DNA of 40,731 bases from the NCBI RefSeq assembly GCF_002760435.1, contig NZ_AUUU01000030.1:1-40731 (forward strand), read 5' to 3'. A model generated the notes under the pieces. It did no database searches. It saw only the letters and a list, made by a program, of their open reading frames with translations, and was not told the origin of the DNA. The position numbers and the translations under genes were made by a program. Source of the stretch: Clostridium sp. LS (GTDB lineage: Bacteria > Bacillota > Clostridia > Clostridiales > Clostridiaceae). Shown here in pieces: positions 34,167 through 40,731 of this stretch (its first letter is position 1; every line of letters starts with the position of its first letter).

Positions 34167-34222
34167 TTAAGGTTACTTTATACTAAGCATCTCTGATTTT
34201 GCTTAGTATAAAGTAACCTTAA
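34167..34222. terminator. Strong terminator
   Basis: A perfect 23-bp stem (34167-34189 with 34200-34222) with a 10-base loop follows the transporter gene; the tail AATAATTTTG is only modestly T-rich. Confidence 0.8.
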
Positions 34223-34336
34223 TAATTTTGTAATTGATATAAGATATCTTTAATAGTATAATCAAATAGGAAGTAAACGTATATGGCATACTTGGATATA
34301 ATTTACTTCCAGATACTTTACTAAGGAGTAGGAAAT

Positions 34337-35287
34337 ATGGATTATATTTTAGCAATGGTAGTTTCGCTTATAATTGCACTAATTGCCATGCCATTTCTTA
34401 TGAAACTATCTAATAAATTGCATTTTACAGATAAGCCTAACAAAAGAAAGCAGCATAAGGCACCAACACCACTATGTGGAGGTGTAGCTTTATATATTGG
34501 TTTTTTTATCCCGTATTTTATATTTTATAAAGATGATACAAATCAGCAGATAACAATATTTGTAGCAGCAACTATGATAGTATTAATTGGATTAATAGAT
34601 GATTGGTATAAATCAAGAGGAAAAGAATTTGCTATATTTCCAAGATTAGTTATTCAATTATTATCGGCAATTTTAGTATTTAAAGCAAATATCGCTTTTG
34701 TGGGGTTTACTAATCCTTTTACAGGTTATTATGTAGAACTAAATTCAACTATACAATTTATTCTTACAATAACATGGATATTTGGAGTAACAACAGTGAT
34801 AAACTGGTCTGATGGTATGGATGGATTAGCAGGAGGTTTATCATTAATATCAGCAATTACATTTTTTTTAGCAGCAATTATATTAAATCAAAATCAATCA
34901 GCATTAGTATCAGTAATTTTAATTGGAACCATTCTGGGATTTTTATATTATAATAAGTTTCCTGCAAAAGTATTCATGGGAGATTCAGGAGCAAATTTTT
35001 TAGGCTTCATCTTAAGCATTACTGCCTTGGACGGTGCCTTTAAGCAAGCAACAGTTATGAGCTTATTTATACCTATATTAGCTTTAGCAGTACCTATTTT
35101 TGATAATTTGTTTGTGATCTTTAAAAGATTTCTTGAAGGAAAACCTGTATATCAAGCAGATAGAAGTCAAATACACTTTAGATTAGAAGAAAGAGGTTTT
35201 ACAAAAGTTCAAGTTATTAATTACATAATGTTAATAAGTTTAACCTTTAGTATAGCTTCTATAATTTTGTTATTAATAAAGCGGTAA
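34337..35287 (+). CDS. TagO/WecA-type undecaprenyl-phosphate sugar-1-phosphate transferase
   Basis: A 316-residue membrane enzyme with about 10 spans that links GlcNAc-1-phosphate (or a similar sugar) to undecaprenyl phosphate, the first step of teichoic acid or other surface polysaccharides. Visible motifs are FTDKPNKRKQHKAPTPLCGG, the Asp pair in GLIDDWYK, NWSDGMDGLAGG, FMGDSGANFLGF and the C-terminal HFRLEERG loop. The length and HFRL loop favour TagO/WecA over MraY. AAGGAG precedes ATG 34337. A 9-bp inverted repeat (34269-34277 with 34302-34310) lies in the leader. Confidence 0.93.
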   Translation: MDYILAMVVSLIIALIAMPFLMKLSNKLHFTDKPNKRKQHKAPTPLCGGVALYIGFFIPYFIFYKDDTNQQITIFVAATMIVLIGLIDDWYKSRGKEFAIFPRLVIQLLSAILVFKANIAFVGFTNPFTGYYVELNSTIQFILTITWIFGVTTVINWSDGMDGLAGGLSLISAITFFLAAIILNQNQSALVSVILIGTILGFLYYNKFPAKVFMGDSGANFLGFILSITALDGAFKQATVMSLFIPILALAVPIFDNLFVIFKRFLEGKPVYQADRSQIHFRLEERGFTKVQVINYIMLISLTFSIASIILLLIKR

Positions 35288-35381
35288 TACAATTGGTAGT
35301 TGAAGAAAAAGTAATATTAAAAAGTAATTGTATATGTTTCTATCTTTTAACAACTTTGAGTTTTATTATAAACATAAAATC

Positions 35382-35410
35382 TTTACAAAGAAGATTTTAT
35401 AATATATAAT
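35382..35410 (+). promoter_or_regulatory. Promoter of the methionine synthase operon
   Basis: TTTACA (35382-35387), a 17-base spacer and TATAAT (35405-35410) predict transcription starting about 10 bases before the SAM-I aptamer. Confidence 0.75.
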
Positions 35411-35424
35411 GACTAATAATAAGA

Positions 35425-35535
35425 ACTTATCAAGAGCGGTGGAGGGACTGGCCCGAAGAAACCCAGCAACCGGTGTATTTTAGTATAAAGTATACTTGGT
35501 GCTAAATCCAGCAGCGTAAGAGCTGAAAGATAAGG
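35425..35535 (+). promoter_or_regulatory. SAM-I (S-box) riboswitch aptamer
   Basis: The core bases are unmistakable: CTTATCAAGAGCGGTGGAGG, GGACTGGCCCGAAGAAACCC, CAGCAACC, GGTGCTAAATCCAGC and GCTGAAAGATAAG. P1 is CTTATC (35426-35431) with GATAAG (35529-35534). When S-adenosylmethionine is bound, the downstream terminator is expected to form and methionine genes switch off. Confidence 0.97.
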
Positions 35536-35538
35536 TGT

Positions 35539-35584
35539 TTTAGGGAATGTTAAGCCTAAGGGAATGCCTTTAGGCTTTTTTTAT
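35539..35584 (+). terminator. Riboswitch-controlled terminator
   Basis: AAGCCTAA (35552-35559) pairs with TTAGGCTT (35570-35577) followed by TTTTTTATT. TTAGG at 35540-35544 can pair with CCTAA of the left arm as the alternative antiterminator. Confidence 0.9.
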
Positions 35585-35618
35585 TAGCTAAAAACAATAA
35601 ATAAATGGGGGGATAGAA

Positions 35619-36287
35619 ATAGAGATAAATAAAGATGAAGTACTTAGATATCTAGGGTATAAAGGACAGCACATAGACGAAAATTTAAGTACAATAATTG
35701 ATGAATGCAGGGAAGAAATTAAAAAAATTATAACTCCCAGAGTCATTTATAGCTATAAAGAAATAAAATCAAATAGTGAGGGTATAGAAGTTATTTCTAC
35801 TAATCTAATTTTAAAAGGTAAGGATATAACAGAGCACTTAAAAGATTCAAAGGTATGTGTATTAATGGCCGTAACCTTAGGAAATGATGTAGAAAAAAGA
35901 ACTAGATTATATGAAAAGATTAATTTAACAAAAGCACTTATTTTTGATGCTTGTGCTACAACGGCAGTTGAAGAAATTTGTGATGCAGTAGAAGAAGAAA
36001 TTAAAGAAAAGGCTCTTGCAGAGGGCATGGACATAACCTATAGGTATAGCCCAGGATATGGAGATTTATCTTTAGATATTCAAAGTAACTTTTTAAGAGC
36101 ATTAGATGCACAAAAAAAGATAGGGCTTACAGCATCAGAAAACAATTTATTATTCCCTAGAAAATCTGTCACTGCAATAATTGGAATTGTAGAGAGTAGA
36201 AATAAAAAAAATAAAAGAAGCTGTAAAGAGTGCAGTAATTATGAAAATTGCAGCTTTAGAAGAGAGGGCGAAAGTTGTGGAGATTAA
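35619..36287 (+). CDS. Cobalamin-dependent methionine synthase reactivation-domain protein
   Basis: A 222-residue stand-alone version of the C-terminal activation domain of MetH, which binds S-adenosylmethionine and remethylates oxidised cobalamin. The sequence from EINKDEVLRYLGYKGQ through VTLGNDVEKRT to YRYSPGYGDLSLDIQ and the CKECSNYENC tail fits the clostridial family; RYSPGYGD is the SAM-site motif. The frame is open to 35619, where ATA stands 6 bases after GGGGGG (35607-35612); no ATG, GTG or TTG lies in frame near it. An ATG at 35635 is out of frame, and the first in-frame ATG (35865) would delete 82 residues. It overlaps metH by 11 bases. Confidence 0.85.
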   Translation: MEINKDEVLRYLGYKGQHIDENLSTIIDECREEIKKIITPRVIYSYKEIKSNSEGIEVISTNLILKGKDITEHLKDSKVCVLMAVTLGNDVEKRTRLYEKINLTKALIFDACATTAVEEICDAVEEEIKEKALAEGMDITYRYSPGYGDLSLDIQSNFLRALDAQKKIGLTASENNLLFPRKSVTAIIGIVESRNKKNKRSCKECSNYENCSFRREGESCGD

Positions 36288-38685
36288 AGAATATATAAAA
36301 AATAACATATTAATATTTGATGGAGCAATGGGAACTATGCTTCAGAGGAAAGGATTAAAACTTGGAGAAAATCCAGAACTTCTAAATATTAAAGAACCAG
36401 ATATAATAGAAGAAATCCATAAAGAGTATATAGAAAGTGGTGCAAATGTAATAACAACTAATACTTTTGGAGCAAATGAACTTAAGTTAAAACTTTGCAA
36501 TTTGGAAGTTGAAGATGCAGTAGATGCAGCAGTTAAAATAGCAAAAAAGGCAAAGGGAAGCAGCAACACATACATTGCTTTAGATATTGGACCAATTGGA
36601 GAACTTTTAGAGCCAATGGGAACGCTAAGCTTTGAAAGAGCATATGAAATTTTTAAACGTCAAGTAGTTCAAGGTACTAAATCTGGTGCAGATATAATTT
36701 TAATTGAAACAATGACTGATTTATATGAACTTAAAGCAGCTATACTTGCAGCAAAGGAAAATTCAGATCTGCCTGTATTTTGCACAATGACTTTTGAAGA
36801 AAACTTAAGAACATTTACCGGGTGCTCACCTGAGGCAATGGTACTTGTATTAGAGGGATTAGGAGTAGACGCTCTTGGTGTTAATTGTTCTCTTGGTCCA
36901 AAACAATTAAAACCTGTTATAGAGGAAATATGCAGTTTAGCACATATTCCAGTAATGATTCAGCCAAATGCTGGACTTCCAACTTTATCAATAGGAAATG
37001 AAACAAAATATGATGTGACTAAAGAGGAATTTGCAGATACTGTATGCAGCTTTATTGATTTAGGTGTTAGAGTAATTGGAGGCTGTTGCGGAACAACTCC
37101 AGATTATATAAAGGAATTAAGTAAAATAGTTAAAGACAAAGTAGTTACCCCAGTAGAAAGAAACAACTACTATTCTGCAGTTTGCACACCATCAAAGGTT
37201 GTTAGAATAGATGGAGTTAGAATAATAGGTGAAAGAATTAATCCAACAGGTAAAAAAATATTTAAAGAAGCATTAAAAAATGGAGATTTAGATTATATTT
37301 TAAATCAAGCTGTTTCTCAAATTGAAGCGGGTGCACATATTTTAGATGTAAATGTTGGACTGCCTGAAATTGATGAACCAAGCATGATGCATAAGGTTAT
37401 AAAAGAAATACAAGGTATAATGGATACACCGCTTCAAATAGATTCATCTGATCATAAAGCAATAGAAACTGGACTTAGATATTATAATGGAAAACCTATA
37501 TTAAATTCTGTTAATGGCGAAGATGAAGTGCTAGATAAAATTCTTCCTTTAGTTAAAAAATATGGTGCAAGTGTTGTAGGGTTAACTTTAGATGAGAGAG
37601 GTATACCTGCGAAAGCAGAAGAAAGATTTGAAATTGCTAAGAAAATTATAAGTAGAGCAGCAGAATATGGAATTAAGAAAGAAGATGTATTTATTGACTG
37701 TTTAGTTTTAACTGTATCAGCACAGCAAGAAGAAGTTCAAGAAACCTTAAAAGCTGTAAGGATGGTTAAGGAAAAGTTAGGAGTCAAAACAGTACTTGGA
37801 GTTTCGAATATATCTTTTGGACTTCCAAATAGAGAATTAATTAATGAAACTTTCCTAGCTTTAGCTCTTGCAAATGGACTAGATTTACCTATAATCAATC
37901 CTAATGTAAGTGGAATGACAAGAGTTATTGATTCTTATAATGTTTTATATAACTATGACAAAGGTGCAGAAGTATACATTAATAATTATGCTAATGTAGA
38001 GTTAGCAACAGAAGTTACTGTTAAGGGTAATGGGACTGCTAAGAATAATAGTACTTCAAACGAAGAACATGATTTAAAATATATTGTTGTTAAAGGCTTA
38101 AAAGAAGAAGCCAAGCAGGCTACAATTGAACTTTTAAAAGAAAAGAACGAGCTTGAAATAGTTAATGAATATTTAATTCCAGCCCTAGATGAAGTTGGAA
38201 TTAAATATGAAAAAGGTGAATTGTTTTTACCTCAACTAATACAAGCTGCTGAAACAGTAAAAAATTCTTTTGGTATTTTAAAAGCTGAAATTGTAAAGAA
38301 TAATTCAAAGACCATTTCAAAGGGAAAAATAATAGTGGCAACTGTAAAAGGTGATATCCATGATATAGGAAAGAATATAGTTAAAGTTATTTTGGAAAAT
38401 TATGGATATGAGATGATAGACTTAGGAAAAGATGTTCCTATTAAAACTGTTGTAGAAGAGGCTAAAAATCATAATGTATCCTTAATTGGGCTAAGTGCAC
38501 TTATGACAACAACCCTTAAGAGTATGGAAGAAACAATACAAGCCTTAAAAGAAGATGGGTATGTAGGAAAAGTGTTTGTTGGAGGAGCAGTACTTACTAA
38601 AGATACAGCTGAGAGAATTGGAGCTGATTTCTATGCAAAAGATGCAAAAGAATCTGTAGAAATAGCAAGAGAAGTATTAGGATAA
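36277..38685 (+). CDS. metH: Cobalamin-dependent methionine synthase (without activation domain)
   Basis: Transfers the methyl group of methyltetrahydrofolate to homocysteine by way of cobalamin; 802 residues. Domains: homocysteine-binding with FDGAMGTMLQ and zinc cysteines C204 (GVNCSLGP), C270 and C271 (GGCCGTTP); pterin-binding from about 316 (IIGERINPTGKK, DVNVGLPEID); a helical cap; and the B12 Rossmann domain with DIHDIGKN, whose cobalt-ligand His is residue 695, and GGAVLTKDTAERIGAD. The fourth activation domain is absent and supplied by the gene upstream. I start at GTG 36277, preceded by GAGAGGG; an in-frame ATG at 36241 lacks a Shine-Dalgarno. Under SAM-I riboswitch control. Confidence 0.95.
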   Translation: MEIKEYIKNNILIFDGAMGTMLQRKGLKLGENPELLNIKEPDIIEEIHKEYIESGANVITTNTFGANELKLKLCNLEVEDAVDAAVKIAKKAKGSSNTYIALDIGPIGELLEPMGTLSFERAYEIFKRQVVQGTKSGADIILIETMTDLYELKAAILAAKENSDLPVFCTMTFEENLRTFTGCSPEAMVLVLEGLGVDALGVNCSLGPKQLKPVIEEICSLAHIPVMIQPNAGLPTLSIGNETKYDVTKEEFADTVCSFIDLGVRVIGGCCGTTPDYIKELSKIVKDKVVTPVERNNYYSAVCTPSKVVRIDGVRIIGERINPTGKKIFKEALKNGDLDYILNQAVSQIEAGAHILDVNVGLPEIDEPSMMHKVIKEIQGIMDTPLQIDSSDHKAIETGLRYYNGKPILNSVNGEDEVLDKILPLVKKYGASVVGLTLDERGIPAKAEERFEIAKKIISRAAEYGIKKEDVFIDCLVLTVSAQQEEVQETLKAVRMVKEKLGVKTVLGVSNISFGLPNRELINETFLALALANGLDLPIINPNVSGMTRVIDSYNVLYNYDKGAEVYINNYANVELATEVTVKGNGTAKNNSTSNEEHDLKYIVVKGLKEEAKQATIELLKEKNELEIVNEYLIPALDEVGIKYEKGELFLPQLIQAAETVKNSFGILKAEIVKNNSKTISKGKIIVATVKGDIHDIGKNIVKVILENYGYEMIDLGKDVPIKTVVEEAKNHNVSLIGLSALMTTTLKSMEETIQALKEDGYVGKVFVGGAVLTKDTAERIGADFYAKDAKESVEIAREVLG

Positions 38686-38739
38686 TATTTAAGTAAGGAT
38701 TAATTTAAATTATAACTTAAGCAGCCGAAAGGCAGAAGC

Positions 38740-38842
38740 AAGATGCAAGTTATAAGTTAAGGAGGAAATTCCCTGGAATTTCTTAAAGAAATGTTATTTT
38801 ATGAAAAGCCTTTGGCTTTTCTTCCTTAACTTATAATTTAGC
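38740..38842. repeat. Nested inverted-repeat element with two internal hairpins
   Basis: Outer arms TTATAAGTTAAGGAGG (38750-38765) and CTTCCTTAACTTATAA (38821-38836) pair with one wobble. Between them lie two hairpins, GAAATTCC/GGAATTTC (about 38765-38782) and GAAAAGCC/GGCTTTTC (38803-38821). Further TTATAACTT fragments flank it at 38711 and 38845. It could fold as a three-way junction and may be a dispersed repeat; it may also serve as a terminator for metH. Confidence 0.6.
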
Positions 38843-38915
38843 TCTTATAACTTATCACTAATTTCTCAATCCACATGCAATAAAAATCACAAGCAGAGAA
38901 CAAAATTATCAGTTG

Positions 38916-39719
38916 TTATAACGTAATCACATCTAAATCATCTGGCATATATATGTTTCCGTGAAATTCTTCTTTACCTTCTGCTATGTATAATTTTTTT
39001 CTATTCTCTAAATCTTTATCCTCTGTATGATATAGAATAACATTTTTTACATTCAATTCTTGAGCGTTCTTGCAGGCATCTTTTGCGGTAGCATGATGTT
39101 TTTCGTAAGGTTTAAATATGTCCCTTTGGGAATAAAGGCAAAATGCTTCATGAAGTAAGTAATCTACATTCTCGCAATAAGTTTTAACAGTTTCACGGTA
39201 AGGTTCATCCCCTAAAAAGGTTAAAGATTTACCGTTTAAAAGTAAAGTTTTAAATCCATATTGAAGATCCTTTGTGCTATGTATATCAAAAAAAGTTATA
39301 GGTCTATCTAAGATAGATGTTGAATAACTATCGTCTATTTTATTAAATACTATTCTATTGTCAAATAGCTTTAAAAATTTTTTCTGAAGGACAAATGAGC
39401 ATATTGTTTTTATAGCATCTATAGATGTTTCATGACAATAAATATTTAAGTTTCCAGTGTATTTATCATTTAAAATACTTTGAGCCGCAGCACGAATAAC
39501 CCAAACACTGCCCAATATATGATCATTATGATTATGAGATATAAACATATTATGAATTTGATTAATAGAGATATTTAATTTCTCTAAATTAGCAAGTATA
39601 GTGTTACCACCGCCTGCATCAATAAGGAAGTGTTCATCATCCTTTGATAAAGTAAAACATGTATTATAACATTTTGTAACCATTGCAGAGCCTGTACCGA
39701 GTATATTTATTTTTTCCAT
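38916..39719 (-). CDS. Metallo-beta-lactamase fold hydrolase, RNase Z-like
   Basis: A 267-residue cytoplasmic protein. It begins EKINILGTGSAMVTKCYNT and has the metal-binding SHNHNDHILGS (HxHxDH), LGDEP, LLHEAF with the bridging acid, and HHATAKDA followed by LYHTED, the RNase Z/arylsulfatase-like order of ligands. The tRNA-binding exosite loop of true RNase Z is not evident, so a nuclease role is uncertain. ATG 39719 is chosen, with GAGGAG about 8 bases upstream; TTG 39725 is too close to it. Confidence 0.88.
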   Translation of the reverse strand: MEKINILGTGSAMVTKCYNTCFTLSKDDEHFLIDAGGGNTILANLEKLNISINQIHNMFISHNHNDHILGSVWVIRAAAQSILNDKYTGNLNIYCHETSIDAIKTICSFVLQKKFLKLFDNRIVFNKIDDSYSTSILDRPITFFDIHSTKDLQYGFKTLLLNGKSLTFLGDEPYRETVKTYCENVDYLLHEAFCLYSQRDIFKPYEKHHATAKDACKNAQELNVKNVILYHTEDKDLENRKKLYIAEGKEEFHGNIYMPDDLDVITL

Positions 39720-39905
39720 CTTCAATCTCCTCGCATAAAGATAAGAATATAAAAGATAATATAATTAAGGGTATTTCTTATCTAAAATCATTAGTTGTTA
39801 ATTTAATTTAATTTAGTTATAATTATAAAAATTATATAGGATAATTACAAGTACTATATACGGTTTTTCATTCTAAAAGTTTGTCCATAAAATTAATCAA
39901 AAGGA

Positions 39906-39934
39906 TTTACTTATGCCTATACATGATATATACT
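39906..39934 (+). promoter_or_regulatory. Promoter of niaX-like gene
   Basis: TTTACT (39906-39911), a 17-base spacer and TATACT (39929-39934). Confidence 0.65.
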
Positions 39935-39944
39935 AGTGTATATA
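39927..39944 (+). promoter_or_regulatory. Operator-like palindrome overlapping the -10 box
   Basis: TATATAC-TAGT-GTATATA is a perfect 7-4-7 palindrome that overlaps the -10 element of the predicted promoter, a placement expected for a repressor site. The niacin repressor NiaR is the obvious candidate given the gene, but the match to its motif is not verified. Confidence 0.55.
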
Positions 39945-39975
39945 CAGACAATTGAGCGAGGAGGGAACAAGATAA

Positions 39976-40527
39976 ATGAATAATAAGATAAGACAAATGG
40001 TATATGCAGGATTGCTCACAGCATTAGCAATTATAATTCCTATTCAATTTGGATTTTTAAAGATAGTTATTCCACCATACTTTACAGCAACATTGGCTGC
40101 ACATGTTCCAATGATGTTATCTATGTTAATATCACCGTTTGTAGCAGTGGTAGTTGGAATAGGTTCAACAATCGGCTTTTTAATAGCAGGAACACCAGCA
40201 CCTGTAGTGGCAAGAGCGGCAACACACATTGTAGTTGGAGGTGTTGGAGCGCTGATAATTATGAAAAGTAAAAGCTACGTTAAAGCAGTAGCAATTACAG
40301 CGCCTATTCATGGAATTTTAGAAGCTTTAGTAACAATACCTTTTGTAGGATTTGGGCCTAGTGTTTATATAATATTAATAACCACAGTTGTTGGTGCAAT
40401 GTTACATCATTCAGCAGATAGTATTATTGCCTATGCAATAGTTAAGGCAGTTGCAAAAGCAAGAAACAAAAGCATTTATAATGTTTTTGGAGAATTTAGA
40501 AAACAGCAATATAGTTGTATGAAATAG
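39976..40527 (+). CDS. niaX: ECF transporter S component, probably niacin-specific (NiaX-like)
   Basis: A 183-residue membrane protein with about six spans. The N-terminal IRQMVYAGLLTALAIIIPIQ is the usual ECF S-component motif with small residues that contact the T component. The pattern HVPMMLSMLISPFVAVVVG and VARAATHIVVGGVGALI resembles NiaX of Firmicutes; the assignment rests on this resemblance. It would work with the shared EcfA/EcfT module encoded elsewhere and feed the nicotinate phosphoribosyltransferase at 7972-9456. GAGGAGGGA precedes ATG 39976 by about 10 bases. The C-terminal tail is Lys/Arg-rich. Confidence 0.82.
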   Translation: MNNKIRQMVYAGLLTALAIIIPIQFGFLKIVIPPYFTATLAAHVPMMLSMLISPFVAVVVGIGSTIGFLIAGTPAPVVARAATHIVVGGVGALIIMKSKSYVKAVAITAPIHGILEALVTIPFVGFGPSVYIILITTVVGAMLHHSADSIIAYAIVKAVAKARNKSIYNVFGEFRKQQYSCMK

Positions 40528-40581
40528 TGATTCCAATTAAAATATAATAATGATTAACCATAAATTGAAAATTTTCTATCT

Positions 40582-40624
40582 AAAAGCTCATTTGCATATA
40601 TAAATATGTAGTGGGCTTTTTTAT
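40582..40624 (+). terminator. Terminator of niaX-like gene
   Basis: AAAAGCTCA (40582-40590) pairs with TGGGCTTTT (40612-40620), CATAT pairs with ATATG inside, and TTATT follows. Confidence 0.85.
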
Positions 40625-40696
40625 TCTTTAGGGATTTATACTGCAGTAAAATCTGGCATAACTTATTTAAAAGAATGTTTAATTAGGTTTTGTATG

Positions 40697-40724
40697 GAAA
40701 AAGAATAAAAAAGAAATCTTATTC
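40697..40724 (-). terminator. Possible terminator of a gene to the right
   Basis: GAATAA (40703-40708) pairs with TTATTC (40719-40724); on the minus strand it is followed by TTTTTCC. Support is weak because the stem is short. Confidence 0.3.
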
Positions 40725-40731
40725 GCCTGCC

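Noticed and set aside
1..40731. CRISPR arrays, tRNA, rRNA, prophage or transposase genes
   Set aside because: No regularly spaced repeats, tRNA cloverleaf, rRNA sequence or recombinase motifs were seen.

Overview
The window is very AT-rich chromosomal DNA with strong purine-rich ribosome binding sites, frequent GTG/TTG starts and rho-independent terminators between genes. Sporulation genes (spoVB), a PerR-type Fur protein, a c-di-GMP-II riboswitch and a SAM-I riboswitch all point to a Clostridium. The gene style resembles the C. beijerinckii / C. saccharoperbutylacetonicum group; that placement is inference. No rRNA, tRNA, CRISPR array, transposase or phage gene was seen.

Layout. 1-137 is the right end of a small inverted-repeat element whose second, complete copy lies at 7697-7852. 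249-3343 is the overlapping lon-engB operon. 3499-4934 holds two cysteine-rich membrane-active small proteins and an Asn/Met-rich protein. 5103-6580 (minus) holds an anchored VCBS-like protein and perR. 6961-7697 holds two small unknown genes. 7972-9456 (minus) is nicotinate phosphoribosyltransferase, followed by a UvrD-type helicase.

12150-15660 looks like an accessory stretch. It has a c-di-GMP-II riboswitch over a 50-residue protein, another small protein, a CmpB-like membrane protein, a secreted L,D-transpeptidase and a coiled-coil protein. Interspersed are two copies of a conserved block that reads on the minus strand like a small RNA with a C-rich terminator loop. Next come a secreted GH16 glucanase (minus), an HxlR regulator with a PEBP-family protein, and a membrane protein (minus).

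19152-30656 is mostly housekeeping or envelope related: an FtsA-like ATPase with beta-grasp-like C-terminal repeats, an M20 amidohydrolase, an RluA pseudouridine synthase, two MOP-family flippases facing each other (the second is SpoVB), a doubly anchored propeller-like protein, and a methyltransferase-like protein overlapping a B12-binding radical SAM protein. 30755-34153 carries a QueG-like ferredoxin protein, a zinc-ribbon protein whose Shine-Dalgarno is buried in a leader hairpin, an acetyltransferase and a DUF1646 transporter.

34337-38685 holds a TagO/WecA-like transferase and then a SAM-I riboswitch controlling a split cobalamin-dependent methionine synthase: a separate reactivation-domain gene that seems to start with ATA, then metH. 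A metallo-beta-lactamase fold protein (minus) and a NiaX-like niacin ECF S component under an operator-like palindrome close the window. The strongest candidates for something undescribed are the twin minus-strand RNAs at 13055-13200 and 15055-15200, the riboswitch-controlled 50-residue protein, and the Shine-Dalgarno-sequestering leader at 31924-32022.
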